In this document: positions 44,848 through 54,628 of the stretch, one piece after another
Layout: each line of letters starts with the position of its first letter
Numbering within the stretch: the stretch's first letter is position 1
Source: Saccharibacter sp. EH611
GTDB taxonomy: Bacteria; Pseudomonadota; Alphaproteobacteria; Acetobacterales; Acetobacteraceae
Reading direction: 5' to 3'
NCBI RefSeq assembly: GCF_009834765.1
Contig: NZ_WVHP01000023.1
Location: 1-64,000 of the forward strand
DNA: 64,000 nt
Translations under genes and position numbers: made by a program
Notes under the pieces: generated by a model
Told to the model about the DNA's origin: nothing
The model's database searches: none
Seen by the model: the letters and a program-made list of their open reading frames with translations, nothing else

Positions 44848-45873
44848 TTAGTTTTTCAGTGCAGACAGCAACGCCTCTGTGAAAGCTTTCGTGCCCGCTT
44901 GGCCGCCAAGATCCACCGTTCGCACGCCCTGTTGAACCAACACCTCATCCATCGCACGATCCAACGTTTGCGCGAGGTCTGCTCGGCCCACATGCACCAA
45001 CATCAACGATGCTGCGCTCAGTAACGCAACGGGATTCGCTTTATCCTGACCAGCAATATCAGGAGCTGACCCATGCACGGCTTCAAAAATGGCCATCTTC
45101 TCACCGATATTCGCCCCCGGTGCCATGCCAAGACCACCGACTAAGCCCGCCGTGAGGTCAGACAGAATATCGCCAAACAGGTTGGTCGTTACAATCACAT
45201 CATACGCTTCTGGACGGATGACAAGCTCCATCGCGCACGCATCAACGATACGCTCATCACACGCCACGCGCCCTGCATATTCAGCCGCGACGCGCCGCCC
45301 TTCATGTAGGAAAAGTCCGCTGAGTTTCTTTAGGATATTGGCTTTATGCACCAAGGTTACTTTTTTGCGACCATGCTGCAGGGCATACTCAAACGCATGA
45401 CGCACAATACGGCGACACTCAATGCGCGTATTAAACCCCGCCCCATAAGCAACGGCCTCTGGATCATCCGCGACAGGCATATAATGCTCCATCGCTGCAT
45501 AAAGCCCTTCAATATTTTCCCGCACAACAACGAGATCAACCCCTTCATAACGCCCTCCAGGAAGGCGGGTCTTTGTCGGGCGGATATTAGCGTACAAGCC
45601 AAACATCTGGCGCAATGTCACATTAATGGAGCGAAAGCCTTCCCCGACCGGCGTCGTCAACGGCCCTTTGAGCGCTAACCCCGTGCGACGCAAGCTCTCG
45701 AGTGTTTTGTGAGGAAGCACCTCACCAGTGGCCTCGTAAGCACCAACTCCAGCATGATGCACGTCCCACACAAAAGGCGTGCCAAGAGAATCCAGCACGT
45801 CAATGGTCGCTTGGGTGATCTCAGGACCAATGCCATCACCAGGAATAAGTGTTGCTGGGATTTTCTTAGTCAT
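44848..45873 (-). CDS. NAD-type isocitrate dehydrogenase
   Basis: The 341-residue enzyme oxidatively decarboxylates isocitrate. It belongs to the isocitrate/isopropylmalate dehydrogenase fold: LIPGDGIGPEITQA at the N-terminus, the RSINVTLRQMFGLYANIRP substrate loop with the serine and asparagine of isocitrate dehydrogenases, DLVVVRENIEGLYAAMEH, and VHGSAPDIAGQDKANPVA. The short length and IDH-type substrate loop point to the NAD-dependent class known from acetic acid bacteria, instead of the longer NADP enzyme. Coenzyme choice is inferred. It leads the idh-acnA-tsaE-addB-addA run, with GAGAGG before the ATG. Confidence 0.9.
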   Translation of the reverse strand: MTKKIPATLIPGDGIGPEITQATIDVLDSLGTPFVWDVHHAGVGAYEATGEVLPHKTLESLRRTGLALKGPLTTPVGEGFRSINVTLRQMFGLYANIRPTKTRLPGGRYEGVDLVVVRENIEGLYAAMEHYMPVADDPEAVAYGAGFNTRIECRRIVRHAFEYALQHGRKKVTLVHKANILKKLSGLFLHEGRRVAAEYAGRVACDERIVDACAMELVIRPEAYDVIVTTNLFGDILSDLTAGLVGGLGMAPGANIGEKMAIFEAVHGSAPDIAGQDKANPVALLSAASLMLVHVGRADLAQTLDRAMDEVLVQQGVRTVDLGGQAGTKAFTEALLSALKN

Positions 45874-46038
45874 GAGACCTCTCCTCCATTCTCATTACGA
45901 GGTCTTAAACTGTGAGGGGTGGAAAGCCCTTCTGTCAATTCTCAATCCCAACCAACAGAGTTCATAAACAAATGATGTGTGTTTATTACGTGTAAAAATA
46001 CTACTCCCATGATCAAAAAATGCTTATGAGGGAACATC

Positions 46039-47067
46039 ATGACCTATACAGCTTCTTCCCTCACGACAGATATCGCCATCGTTGGCGCAGGACCAACCGC
46101 TCTTTTCGCCGCTTTCGAAGCCCGTATGCTGCGCCTTGATTGCGTGCTGATGGATGTTCTGGAAAGCGTCGGCGGCCAATGTGCTGCGCTCTATCCCGAA
46201 AAACCCATCTATGACATCCCCGCCCATCCTTCCATCACAGGGGGAGATCTGATTACGGCGTTAGAAGCACAAATCGCCCCCTTTGATATTCCACGTTTGC
46301 TCGGCAGCCGCGTCAGTAGTCTTCAAGGGGAAAGCGGTGCTTTCATCTTAAAAAATGACCGTGGCGATACAGTACATGCCAAAGCGGTGATTATCGCTGC
46401 CGGCGCAGGAGCGTTTGGGCCTAATCGCCCTCCCCTCGAGGGGTTAGAGACGTATGAGCAGAGCCAAGCTGTGCAGTATTATGTCAAGAAACGCTCCGAT
46501 TTCAGCGGAAAAAAGGTCGTTATCGCTGGCGGAGGTGACTCCGCCCTTGATTGGGCCCTCTCGCTCTCCGATGTGGCAGAGCATATCTATCTGCTCCACC
46601 GGCGCGACCGCTTCCGGGGTGCGCCTGAAACACTGGCTCAGGTCGAGGCGAGGGTACGAGACGGGAAGATTGAGAAAGTGGTGCCCTATCAGCTCCACGC
46701 CCTCCATGGTGAACAGGGCACACTTCATCATGTTGAGGTTGCCACGATGAAAGGAGAGAATCGCCATCTGGAAGCGGATGCACTGCTTCCCTTCTACGGC
46801 CTTTCAACGGATCTCGGCCCCATTGCTCAATGGGGAATTCAGACCCATCGCAGCACAATCCCCGTTCAGCACGCAACGTTAGAGACGAGCATTCCCGGCA
46901 TTTTCGCCATTGGCGATGTGGCCAGTTATCCGGGAAAGATGAAGCTTATTCTACAAGGCTTCTCAGAAGCCGCTATGGCCATGCACGCAGCGCACCCCAT
47001 TGCACGACCTGACACTGCTCTCCGTTTTGAGCATTCTACAAGCCTCGGAAAACCCGGCTCTCCATAA
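46039..47067 (+). CDS. Ferredoxin/flavodoxin-NADP reductase type 2 (thioredoxin reductase-like)
   Basis: This 342-residue FAD enzyme passes electrons between NADPH and ferredoxin or flavodoxin. The FAD-binding IVGAGPTALFAAFEA (about 15-29), the VGGQCAALYPEKPIYDIP segment, the NADPH-binding VVIAGGGDSALDWALSL and the late GIFAIGDVASYPGKMKLI are the hallmarks of the TrxR-like FNR2 family. The CxxC of true thioredoxin reductase is absent. GAGGGAAC lies just before the ATG. It is monocistronic, divergent from idh and followed by a strong terminator. Confidence 0.92.
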   Translation: MTYTASSLTTDIAIVGAGPTALFAAFEARMLRLDCVLMDVLESVGGQCAALYPEKPIYDIPAHPSITGGDLITALEAQIAPFDIPRLLGSRVSSLQGESGAFILKNDRGDTVHAKAVIIAAGAGAFGPNRPPLEGLETYEQSQAVQYYVKKRSDFSGKKVVIAGGGDSALDWALSLSDVAEHIYLLHRRDRFRGAPETLAQVEARVRDGKIEKVVPYQLHALHGEQGTLHHVEVATMKGENRHLEADALLPFYGLSTDLGPIAQWGIQTHRSTIPVQHATLETSIPGIFAIGDVASYPGKMKLILQGFSEAAMAMHAAHPIARPDTALRFEHSTSLGKPGSP

Positions 47068-47097
47068 CCGCCTCTCTCCCAAAACGGGTGCATAAAG

Positions 47098-47133
47098 AAA
47101 AGGGCCGCCTTCTAAACAGAAGCGGCCCTTTTT
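47098..47133. terminator. Bidirectional terminator after the FNR gene
   Basis: AAAGGGCCGC and GCGGCCCTTT form a 10-bp stem, extended inside by TTCT/AGAA, with five T residues after it. It can serve both convergent genes. Confidence 0.88.
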
Positions 47134-47149
47134 CGTCAGCGCAAAATAG

Positions 47150-47443
47150 TCACCCAACGGTATTTAAAAACACGACCTGTGACGCGCCACCTTCAACAAG
47201 CGTTTCAATCGCTTTGTTAAACAGCTTCCCATGCTCTGTGCCCATATGTGCTTTAAACGCTTCTTCGTCACGATAGCTTTCTTCCACATGGAAAGACTGC
47301 GGATCATCTTCACGGGTATAGACCACAAAGCGCACACAGCCCGGTTCAGCCCGTACATTATCAGCCAAGGCCGTGAGCAAGCTGGCCACTTTCTCGCGGC
47401 ATTCTGGCAGGGCTCTCATCGTGGCATAAAGATTTTTAGACAT
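47150..47443 (-). CDS. ABM-domain monooxygenase-like protein
   Basis: A 97-residue dimeric alpha/beta-barrel protein of the antibiotic biosynthesis monooxygenase (ABM) superfamily, with LYATMRALPECREKVASLL, EPGCVRFVVYTREDDPQSFHV and EESYRDEEAFKAHMGTEH. The pattern is that of the small quinol monooxygenase YgiN group, which may oxidise quinols or act in detoxification. The ATG at 47443 lies eight bases after AAGGA. It is a lone gene between two terminators. Confidence 0.85.
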   Translation of the reverse strand: MSKNLYATMRALPECREKVASLLTALADNVRAEPGCVRFVVYTREDDPQSFHVEESYRDEEAFKAHMGTEHGKLFNKAIETLVEGGASQVVFLNTVG

Positions 47444-47532
47444 CACAGCATTCCTTCTACGAACGTATCCTCAGCCTACGGCTGTCAGGGAGCGTTTACT
47501 ATAGGCGGCACGTCTTTGCCGTAAAGACAAAG

Positions 47533-47560
47533 AAAAAGGCCGGAAAAACCGGCCTTTCTC
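47533..47560 (-). terminator. typA terminator
   Basis: On the minus strand AAAGGCCGG and CCGGCCTTT flank a five-base loop, followed by TTTTTC, just after the typA stop codon. Confidence 0.85.
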
Positions 47561-47570
47561 AAAACGTCTT

Positions 47571-49391
47571 TTACGCTTTCTTCCCGCGAGCGACGCGTTT
47601 GCGCTCATGAGGATCAAGATAACGTTTCCGTAGACGAATAGCAGAAGGTGTCACCTCCACCAGTTCATCATCTTCAATGTAAGAAATGGCCTGCTCTAGG
47701 CTCATCTTACGTGGTGGAACCAGCTGAAGTGACTCATCCTTACCAGAAGCACGCATGTTGGTGAGTTTCTTCTCACGCACACCGTTCACTTCAAGGTCAT
47801 TCTCACGGGAATGTTCCCCGATGATCATGCCGGTATAGACCTTCTCGCCCGCACCAACGAAGAGCGAACCACGGTCTTGCAATGAGAACAGAGCATAGGT
47901 CGTGGTTGTGCCATCTTCAGCAGAAATCAGCGACCCATTACGGCGACCTTCAATATGCCCTGCATAGGCCTGATAGGAGTGGAACAAACGGTTCATCAAA
48001 CCAGAGCCACGCGTATCAGTCAGGAACTCACCATGATAGCCGATCAACCCGCGTGATGGGATCAAGAAGCTCAGACGAACTTTATCCCCACCAGATGGAC
48101 GCATATCCTGCATCACACCCTTACGCAGAGACATTTTCTCCACAACCACACCAGAATAAGGCTCGTCCACATCGACGATCACTTCTTCATAAGGCTCTTC
48201 ACGCTCACCTGTTTCTTCGTTTTCACGGAACAGAACGCGTGGACGACCAATGGTCAGCTCAAAGCCTTCACGACGCATCGTTTCAATCAACACGCCCAGC
48301 TGAAGCTCACCACGTCCGGCCACTTCAAAGGCTTCGCTCTCAGGGCTTTCCGTCACCTTAATGGCCACGTTGCCTTCAATCTCTTTGAAGAGACGATCGC
48401 GAATTTGACGTGATGTCACCTTCTTACCTTCACGACCACCCAGAGGGCCGTCATTGATGCGGAAGGTCATCGACAAGGTTGGTGGGTCAACTGGTGTAGA
48501 TGGCAGCGGCTCATTCACGGAAGGCTCAGCCAACGTATCAGGAATGGTCGCTTCAGACAGACCCGCAATCGCGACGATATCACCAGCCTTCGCTTCGTCC
48601 ACAGCCACACGTTCTAGGCCACGGAAGGAAAGAAGTTTGGTAACGCGGCCGCTTTCAACAATGCTGCCGTCGCGGCGAATGGCCCGGATTGGATCATTCA
48701 CCTTCAACTTACCCTGCTCGATACGTCCGGTAAGAATACGCCCTAGGAAGTTATCACTTTCCAAAATGGTGGATACCATCGCGAAAGGCTTATTCTCATC
48801 CAAACCTGGGCCCGGCACATGGCGCAGAACCAAGTCGAACAGCGGCTTGAGGTCTTTCTTCGGCCCGTCGAGCTCTTCATCAGCCCAACCTTGGCGACCA
48901 GACGCGTAGAGCATCGGGAAGTCCAGCTGCTCATCATCAGCACCAAGGGAAGCAAACAAATCGAAGATTTCATTATGAACTTCGTCAGGCCGCGCATCAC
49001 CGCGATCTACCTTGTTCACAACGACGATCGGACGAATCCCACGTGCAAGCGCCTTGCCCAGCACGAACTTCGTCTGTGGCAGAGCGCCTTCAGCAGCATC
49101 AACGAGGATCACAGCCCCGTCCACCATGCTGAGGATACGCTCAACCTCACCACCGAAGTCGGCGTGGCCTGGAGTATCAATAATGTTCAGGCGGGTATTA
49201 TCCCACACAACGGACGTGCATTTCGCAAGGATGGTAATCCCGCGTTCACGTTCTAGGTCGTTGCTATCCATCGCACGTTCATCAACGTGCTGATTTTCGC
49301 GAAACGACCCCGACTGCTGGAGGAGCTGGTCAACCAGCGTCGTTTTCCCATGATCGACATGGGCAATAATGGCAATGTTACGAATGTCCAT
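47571..49391 (-). CDS. typA: Ribosome-associated GTPase TypA/BipA
   Basis: A 606-residue translational GTPase of the EF-G family, needed for ribosome assembly and stress or low-temperature growth. The G domain shows AHVDHGKTTLVDQLL (P-loop), ERERGITI (switch), DTPGHADFGGEVER and VVNKVDRGDARP. Later features are the RGELQLGVLIETMRREGFEL domain and the C-terminal MRASGKDESLQLVPPRKMSLE, specific to BipA. The ATG at 49391 is preceded by GGAAG and gives the standard N-terminus MDIRNIAIIAHVD. Confidence 0.96.
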   Translation of the reverse strand: MDIRNIAIIAHVDHGKTTLVDQLLQQSGSFRENQHVDERAMDSNDLERERGITILAKCTSVVWDNTRLNIIDTPGHADFGGEVERILSMVDGAVILVDAAEGALPQTKFVLGKALARGIRPIVVVNKVDRGDARPDEVHNEIFDLFASLGADDEQLDFPMLYASGRQGWADEELDGPKKDLKPLFDLVLRHVPGPGLDENKPFAMVSTILESDNFLGRILTGRIEQGKLKVNDPIRAIRRDGSIVESGRVTKLLSFRGLERVAVDEAKAGDIVAIAGLSEATIPDTLAEPSVNEPLPSTPVDPPTLSMTFRINDGPLGGREGKKVTSRQIRDRLFKEIEGNVAIKVTESPESEAFEVAGRGELQLGVLIETMRREGFELTIGRPRVLFRENEETGEREEPYEEVIVDVDEPYSGVVVEKMSLRKGVMQDMRPSGGDKVRLSFLIPSRGLIGYHGEFLTDTRGSGLMNRLFHSYQAYAGHIEGRRNGSLISAEDGTTTTYALFSLQDRGSLFVGAGEKVYTGMIIGEHSRENDLEVNGVREKKLTNMRASGKDESLQLVPPRKMSLEQAISYIEDDELVEVTPSAIRLRKRYLDPHERKRVARGKKA

Positions 49392-49503
49392 GCGATCTTC
49401 CAGAGAGCGACAAATTAAGACAGAATGAAGCGTCTTCTGCACCGAATTTGCTTATTTTGCAAACCGGTTCATCATTTTTCTTATATTTTGTGGTATCATC
49501 GTC

Positions 49504-49992
49504 ATGACTAAACACACGCCCCAAGGCCCTAAAGCCCCCGGAACAGACGCACTAAGCCAGCTTGGCCAACCAACAACAAACCCAACCAGCCCAGAAGAAG
49601 CGACTCTAGAGCGCGTCCCCTCCCCCCATCAAGGAAAACGCTATGTCGTGCGCTTTACCGCGCCGGAATTTACCTCACTCTGCCCTGTCACCGGGCAACC
49701 AGACTTCGCTCATATCGTTATTGACTACATTCCACGCCAATGGATTGTAGAAAGCAAATCTCTCAAACTCTACCTGACTAGCTTTCGCAATCACGGCGCT
49801 TTCCATGAAGATTGCTCCGTCGCGATCGCCTCACGCCTTGTGGAGCTTCTCGATCCTGAATGGCTGCGAATCGGTGCCTATTGGTATCCACGTGGTGGTA
49901 TTCCTATTGATGTCTTTTGGCAGACCGGCGCTCCACCCGAAGATGTGTGGATTCCCTCTCAAGACGTACCCGGTTATCGTGGACGTGGCTAA
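49504..49992 (+). CDS. queF: NADPH-dependent preQ0 reductase QueF
   Basis: QueF reduces 7-cyano-7-deazaguanine to preQ1 for queuosine in tRNA. The 162-residue product is the short, unimodular type. The active-site C60 lies in [16 protein letters not shown] with D67 after it, [20 protein letters not shown] holds the substrate and NADPH-binding QueF motif, and [18 protein letters not shown] follows. No Shine-Dalgarno is visible; a TATCAT element ends only four bases before the ATG, so the message may be leaderless. I see no preQ1 riboswitch in the 110-base gap. Confidence 0.95.
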   Translation: MTKHTPQGPKAPGTDALSQLGQPTTNPTSPEEATLERVPSPHQGKRYVVRFTAPEFTSLCPVTGQPDFAHIVIDYIPRQWIVESKSLKLYLTSFRNHGAFHEDCSVAIASRLVELLDPEWLRIGAYWYPRGGIPIDVFWQTGAPPEDVWIPSQDVPGYRGRG

Positions 49993-50034
49993 GTCTTCAC
50001 CCGGTGGGGAAGCCTTTGTGCCTCCCCACCTTTC

Positions 50035-51303
50035 TTAAAAGCCGACTGTTATATCTCCACCAAAGAGAATCCGTCCCCTGCGCGAAAAATCTGCAAAAGG
50101 ACGCGTATTGTTCAACGAGCGATCAAAACGAATCTCGGGACGAATCTGAAGCAACTTCACATGATGGCCTACATGAGGTCGCCACACGGCATTAAGAGAA
50201 AAATCCCCATACGTAGTAGGCGGTGCGGTATAAACACGTGCAGGAAGACCTAAAAGAGCATGCGCATATCCTTGGTCGTCAGGATATTGAGCAACGAGCG
50301 ACCCTGTACTATCGCGATACACTTCCCCACGTGCATTGAACGTCAACGTCGAGGTTGCCGCGTAAGCACCCCACACAACACCACTCCACGTATTCGCATG
50401 CAGCCCTTCATCATGCAGTTGATTGACCTCACCTGTCAGGCTCCATTTTGGTGAAATTTGCCATGTTGCGTTCAAATCATTCCAAAAGCGCTGTGCTGAA
50501 TGCGCTCGTTCTGACCCAAGAGCACGTCGCGCATCTTCAGGGCCCACACGCAAAAGATAGGTAAACGACAGGGCCCCACCAGCCAAAGAAGAGCCACTAA
50601 ACCCTACATAACCGGCCGGCTCCCCATTATTATTACCTTTACCAAAGGACATTTGATTGCCCGCATCAATGCCGAACAATACGGCGTACTGATTCGTCAC
50701 ATGCCACTGGAAATAGCCCCCTACATGCTCAAATGGATTCGAATATTGAGCCGTATAAGACAACGAGTAAAAAGCACGACTCGCCGGATTCAAAACTTCC
50801 ACCCCCATAGGGGAGGAAAAAATTCCGATCTGTCCGTCTAGCCCATTTTTAGTCAGCCACGGCATATGCACAGCAACATTCGCAACTGTTGGCGTCAGCT
50901 GATTTCTATTATTCATCCAGCGGTCAGAAATGCCGGAAATGACATAAGAACGCGCATCCGCCCCGTAAATAATTTGCAGATTCACACCCAGCCCGTACCC
51001 ATCTCCAATAGGATCTACAGGCTTTGTCACTGTCAGAGCAATCTGATTAAGAAGCGGCTGACCGCTATAGGAGGGAAGAAGCTGGCCAAAATTCTGGCCA
51101 TTCTTAGGGTGGCCGGAATTCCCCATGGCACCACCTTCAGCTTGCAGCCCCACATCAACATCTGACAGCCAGCTTTTAGAAGATAACGAAGATACACCCT
51201 CTCCCCTTGCCTTCGGCACTCCTAAAAGAATACTACCAACAACCAAGAGGAGAGCTCCCCCTCGACAATAAAACGTACAGGATAATGTCGAGAGAGCATG
51301 CAC
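50035..51303 (-). CDS. Outer-membrane beta-barrel porin (BBP2-like)
   Basis: The 422-residue protein has a signal peptide (ALLLVVGSILLGVPKARG) and a mature part rich in alternating aromatic/polar strands ending in F (ILFGGDITVGF), a typical outer-membrane barrel. DGQIGIFSSPMGVEVLNPASRAFYSLSYTA and NPFEHVGGYFQWHVTNQYAV resemble the BBP2 (putative beta-barrel porin 2, OmpL-like) family. The substrate is unknown. It follows the OprB-like gene on the same strand after 28 bases, so the two porins are probably expressed together. Confidence 0.72.
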   Translation of the reverse strand: MHALSTLSCTFYCRGGALLLVVGSILLGVPKARGEGVSSLSSKSWLSDVDVGLQAEGGAMGNSGHPKNGQNFGQLLPSYSGQPLLNQIALTVTKPVDPIGDGYGLGVNLQIIYGADARSYVISGISDRWMNNRNQLTPTVANVAVHMPWLTKNGLDGQIGIFSSPMGVEVLNPASRAFYSLSYTAQYSNPFEHVGGYFQWHVTNQYAVLFGIDAGNQMSFGKGNNNGEPAGYVGFSGSSLAGGALSFTYLLRVGPEDARRALGSERAHSAQRFWNDLNATWQISPKWSLTGEVNQLHDEGLHANTWSGVVWGAYAATSTLTFNARGEVYRDSTGSLVAQYPDDQGYAHALLGLPARVYTAPPTTYGDFSLNAVWRPHVGHHVKLLQIRPEIRFDRSLNNTRPFADFSRRGRILFGGDITVGF

Positions 51304-51331
51304 GGTATAACCTTTCGATAACGTTACGTTA

Positions 51332-52975
51332 TCAGAAAGTTATACCAGCTTCCATGTCAAAGAGAAGCACATCTTTGTAGCGGCTTGTCGCCCCTGGTCG
51401 CCAATAATACTGAAAGCCTGGACGAATCAAAAGCCAACGTGCTGGACGATAGCCATAATTCAACTCAAGAGCACTTTCAGTGCCAGGCCTGTACAGGTCT
51501 TTATAACCACTATTCTGCATCCCCCGCACCCAGTGACTCAACTTAGGATTGATCCAGATAATCTTACCACCCAAGCTGATCGTATCATCAGGTCGTCCCG
51601 GAAATGTCCCTTTCCGCACTAAACCAAGCGTCATCAAGTATGGCGCAACTGCCGTGCGTGGATCCCCCCATGTAAAGGAGCCAAAAAAGGCCGTTGAACG
51701 CCGTGGGTCATTCTCATCACGCTCCAACATGCGGTCAAATTGGAACCACCCACCAAAGCGCCCTCGCACTTTAGGAGACTGCACATTCTGAGCGAGCTGT
51801 GCTGGCACTCCATAGGACTTCAATTGAGAGAACACATCATGAACTTCGGTTGTATCCCAGTAGCCACCGATCTTCACATTGGTTTGAAGAGGGCCACTAT
51901 AATCATCCTTACCCCCTTGATGCCAACCTAATTGAAACGGCAGGAACATGCCTGTCGCACCACCAAGGCCAAGATTCCATGCACGTCTACGCTCTGTAAT
52001 TCTTGGGTCAACACTATATGCCCCAAATTGCACGAGATAGTGATCATTCCCAGCGGGATAAAACTTTACCCATGCACCTGGATGAGCACTGGGATAAAAT
52101 CCATAACCCGAGTTCATCGCAATTGATTGCGGCATACCGCAAAGGCCATTATTTTGGAATTGGCAGTACAGATTTCCACCCCAATAAATAGATGACTGCT
52201 CAAAATCATTTTCTGTATTAATTTCGCCGACCTCGGTATCAACATATTTATTCCACCTCATCTCCCACGAAAGCTGTGTTAGATGGCTGTACTGGCCTGC
52301 GCCATAAATCTCTTGAGGACTATTCACCACAGGAAGAGCATTTCCCAGCCCCGTCCCATGCCGATCTGTCATCATGAAATGGATCATCCCAAGAGAGAGA
52401 CCCGTCATTTTCTTAAAATCAATATCAACATTAAACGCGAATTCATCCGCATAACGTCCACCACGTGAACGTCCACCTATGGGGTTAACGGACGTATCCT
52501 CAAAATAACGCCCCCCCATTGAAACCCCATGATCTTGAAGATAGGAACGCCACCCCATAGGATCTCCAAAGACGCCATCTTGCTCAAGCCAATTATCGAA
52601 ACTCGATGGGAGCAGGGTGGTTTGACGCTTTGTCGCAGGGCGCCCCCCCTTCCCAAAATAGGGAGCCATCAAAATGCTTGGCATCGGATAGCTGCTTTCC
52701 GGCAAAAAACCACTATTAAAATCAGCTTCGTCTGCTGGGTGATAAGGCTGAAGCAAAGTAGAACGGCGCAGCTGTGTCGGTCTTGCCTTATACGTACGCC
52801 CTGACGAGGCAGCATCCTGATGCGCGCTATCTGGCGAAGAAGCGTTTTGAGCATTCGCCGTCGTACAGAACGCTAGGGAGACGAGCAGCGCTCGCCCAAT
52901 CATCTTCCAGCAATCACCGTTCATAAACACGCCGTTCTTACTTCTCGTTCCAACTTCCCCACCCAGATACTTCAT
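51332..52975 (-). CDS. OprB-type carbohydrate porin
   Basis: A 547-residue outer-membrane protein. The signal peptide is within MIGRALLVSLAFCTTANA and the barrel starts after a disordered stretch. LQDHGVSMGGRYFEDTSVNPIGG, SWEMRWNKYVDTEVGEIN and GAWVKFYPAGNDHYLVQFGAY follow the OprB pattern (WRSYLQDHGVSMGGRY and the later WNLG), and the protein ends in F. Family members take up sugars and polyols, which suits a sugar-oxidising acetic acid bacterium. The first ATG gives 17 extra residues before the signal peptide; the ATG at 52924 is a good alternative start. Confidence 0.85.
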   Translation of the reverse strand: MKYLGGEVGTRSKNGVFMNGDCWKMIGRALLVSLAFCTTANAQNASSPDSAHQDAASSGRTYKARPTQLRRSTLLQPYHPADEADFNSGFLPESSYPMPSILMAPYFGKGGRPATKRQTTLLPSSFDNWLEQDGVFGDPMGWRSYLQDHGVSMGGRYFEDTSVNPIGGRSRGGRYADEFAFNVDIDFKKMTGLSLGMIHFMMTDRHGTGLGNALPVVNSPQEIYGAGQYSHLTQLSWEMRWNKYVDTEVGEINTENDFEQSSIYWGGNLYCQFQNNGLCGMPQSIAMNSGYGFYPSAHPGAWVKFYPAGNDHYLVQFGAYSVDPRITERRRAWNLGLGGATGMFLPFQLGWHQGGKDDYSGPLQTNVKIGGYWDTTEVHDVFSQLKSYGVPAQLAQNVQSPKVRGRFGGWFQFDRMLERDENDPRRSTAFFGSFTWGDPRTAVAPYLMTLGLVRKGTFPGRPDDTISLGGKIIWINPKLSHWVRGMQNSGYKDLYRPGTESALELNYGYRPARWLLIRPGFQYYWRPGATSRYKDVLLFDMEAGITF

Positions 52976-53047
52976 TTGCAGTCACAAACACCAGCCCCTC
53001 ATAAAAAAGTCTTGAAATTTCTATAATTCAGCACCATCTGAAATCTT

Positions 53048-54586
53048 TTATTTACAACATTTAAAATTCTTTTCATGGTAGCTTTCTAGACGTTTCACAA
53101 ATGGGAAAATACCCACCAAAACGAGACACATAATCCCGGCACCAAAACTTAATTTTGCAAATAGCGGTGCGTAGAATGTTGCACGAATAACATGCTGCTC
53201 GGCCCCCTCAGGAAGGGCAGCAATATTGGCTACCAAACCACCGCCATACATCCCCACTCCCCAAAGCAGATAGAGCGCTCCCATAAGCAAAGCACTGATG
53301 CGAGCTGGTGCATAACGAGCAATAATCGCAAGGCCTAACCCCATCGTCAGCAGTTCCCCAAGGGACATTGCCCCATAAGCAAACACCATTACCCAGGGGG
53401 AGACTTGCGCCTGTGCTGTAGATGCTGCCCACCACAAAACACAACATGCTATCCCGACACAGACATACCCTAAAATAATCTTAACAGGGAACGAGACATC
53501 ACGTCCTGTTCGAGCGCTTCGCTGGTACAACCATGCCAAAATTGGACTCAACGCCATAACCCAAAGCGGGTTCAACGCCTGGAACTGACCTGCCGACATT
53601 GTGAAGATCGGCCATGACCCCAGCGTATAGGTTCCAGACACCGCACGAAGCGCAAACAGCGTCAGAGAGCTTTGCTGTTGTTGGTAAAAGACCAAATACG
53701 CCATGGTTTCGACGCTCAACACATAGCTCAAAAATAGCCCAGCTTTCTCATGAGGTTGCACCTGCTTATAAAGCCATCCCCACAGCAAGATAAGCGCGAC
53801 ACTAAGGATGATGACGCAAAAACGGATGACCGACGGACTCGCCATCAACCACACAGAACCGGCCCAAAGCGCTAAAAACCCTAGAGCACCGGCTACTAAA
53901 GCACGCTTCGTAGGCGCAGGACGCGATATCTCCGCAGCCAAACTCGGCAGGCTTTGCTTTCTCAACGTGAAAAATCGTCCAATCCACCGCGAACACAAGG
54001 CATAATAGGTCAGCCCGATCAACAGTCCCAAAGAACACAGACCAAATGCAACGGCAGAACCATAAAATTGCTGCAACCAAGGAACCAATAACATAGAGAT
54101 GGTTGAGCCGACATTGACCGCCATGTAGTACAGCGTGAATGCTGCATCCAGCGCCGTTCCATCGCCTGCATAGATCTGCTTCACCAATGCTCCAGCATTG
54201 GGCTTAAACAAGCCACTCGCCAGAGCAATGAGCGTCAACGCAGGAAGAAAAAGAGCCGGATGTTGTAGAGAAACAGCCAGTAGGCCATAGCCCAATGTGA
54301 GGCCAATCGCCCCACTTACAAGAGTTGGCCGCGTTCCCAACCATTGATCCCCAACCACACCACCAAGCACAGGCAAGGAATACATAAGAAGCCCTAAGGC
54401 CCCCTGCATGAGGTTTACATGCGTATCGCTCATGCGCAGATGCTGAACCATAAAAATGGTCAGCACCGCCTGCATGCCGTAATAGCCAAAACGCTCCCAC
54501 AGCTCGATGGCCAATACAACGGAGAAGGCACGCCGCCGAGCGGGGCGCAAAGGAAGGGGATAAGGCTCAGACATAAAGAAGGCCAT
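53048..54586 (-). CDS. POT/PTR family peptide transporter
   Basis: The 512-residue, 12-14-helix proton-coupled transporter imports di- and tripeptides. The first helix bears the POT signature ELWERFGYYGMQAVL (ExxERFxYYG), and GALGLLMYSLPVLGGVVGDQWLGTR and IALASGLFKPNAGALVKQIY are the other conserved segments. Related YdgR/DtpA proteins have the same order. A second in-frame ATG 12 bases downstream (MSEPYPLP) is a possible start, and neither has a clear ribosome-binding site. It is separated from the porins by about 70 bases. Confidence 0.9.
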   Translation of the reverse strand: MAFFMSEPYPLPLRPARRRAFSVVLAIELWERFGYYGMQAVLTIFMVQHLRMSDTHVNLMQGALGLLMYSLPVLGGVVGDQWLGTRPTLVSGAIGLTLGYGLLAVSLQHPALFLPALTLIALASGLFKPNAGALVKQIYAGDGTALDAAFTLYYMAVNVGSTISMLLVPWLQQFYGSAVAFGLCSLGLLIGLTYYALCSRWIGRFFTLRKQSLPSLAAEISRPAPTKRALVAGALGFLALWAGSVWLMASPSVIRFCVIILSVALILLWGWLYKQVQPHEKAGLFLSYVLSVETMAYLVFYQQQQSSLTLFALRAVSGTYTLGSWPIFTMSAGQFQALNPLWVMALSPILAWLYQRSARTGRDVSFPVKIILGYVCVGIACCVLWWAASTAQAQVSPWVMVFAYGAMSLGELLTMGLGLAIIARYAPARISALLMGALYLLWGVGMYGGGLVANIAALPEGAEQHVIRATFYAPLFAKLSFGAGIMCLVLVGIFPFVKRLESYHEKNFKCCK

Positions 54587-54628
54587 TTTGTAACAGGTTA
54601 GAAACGACCTTCCTTCCTAGCGCAAATT

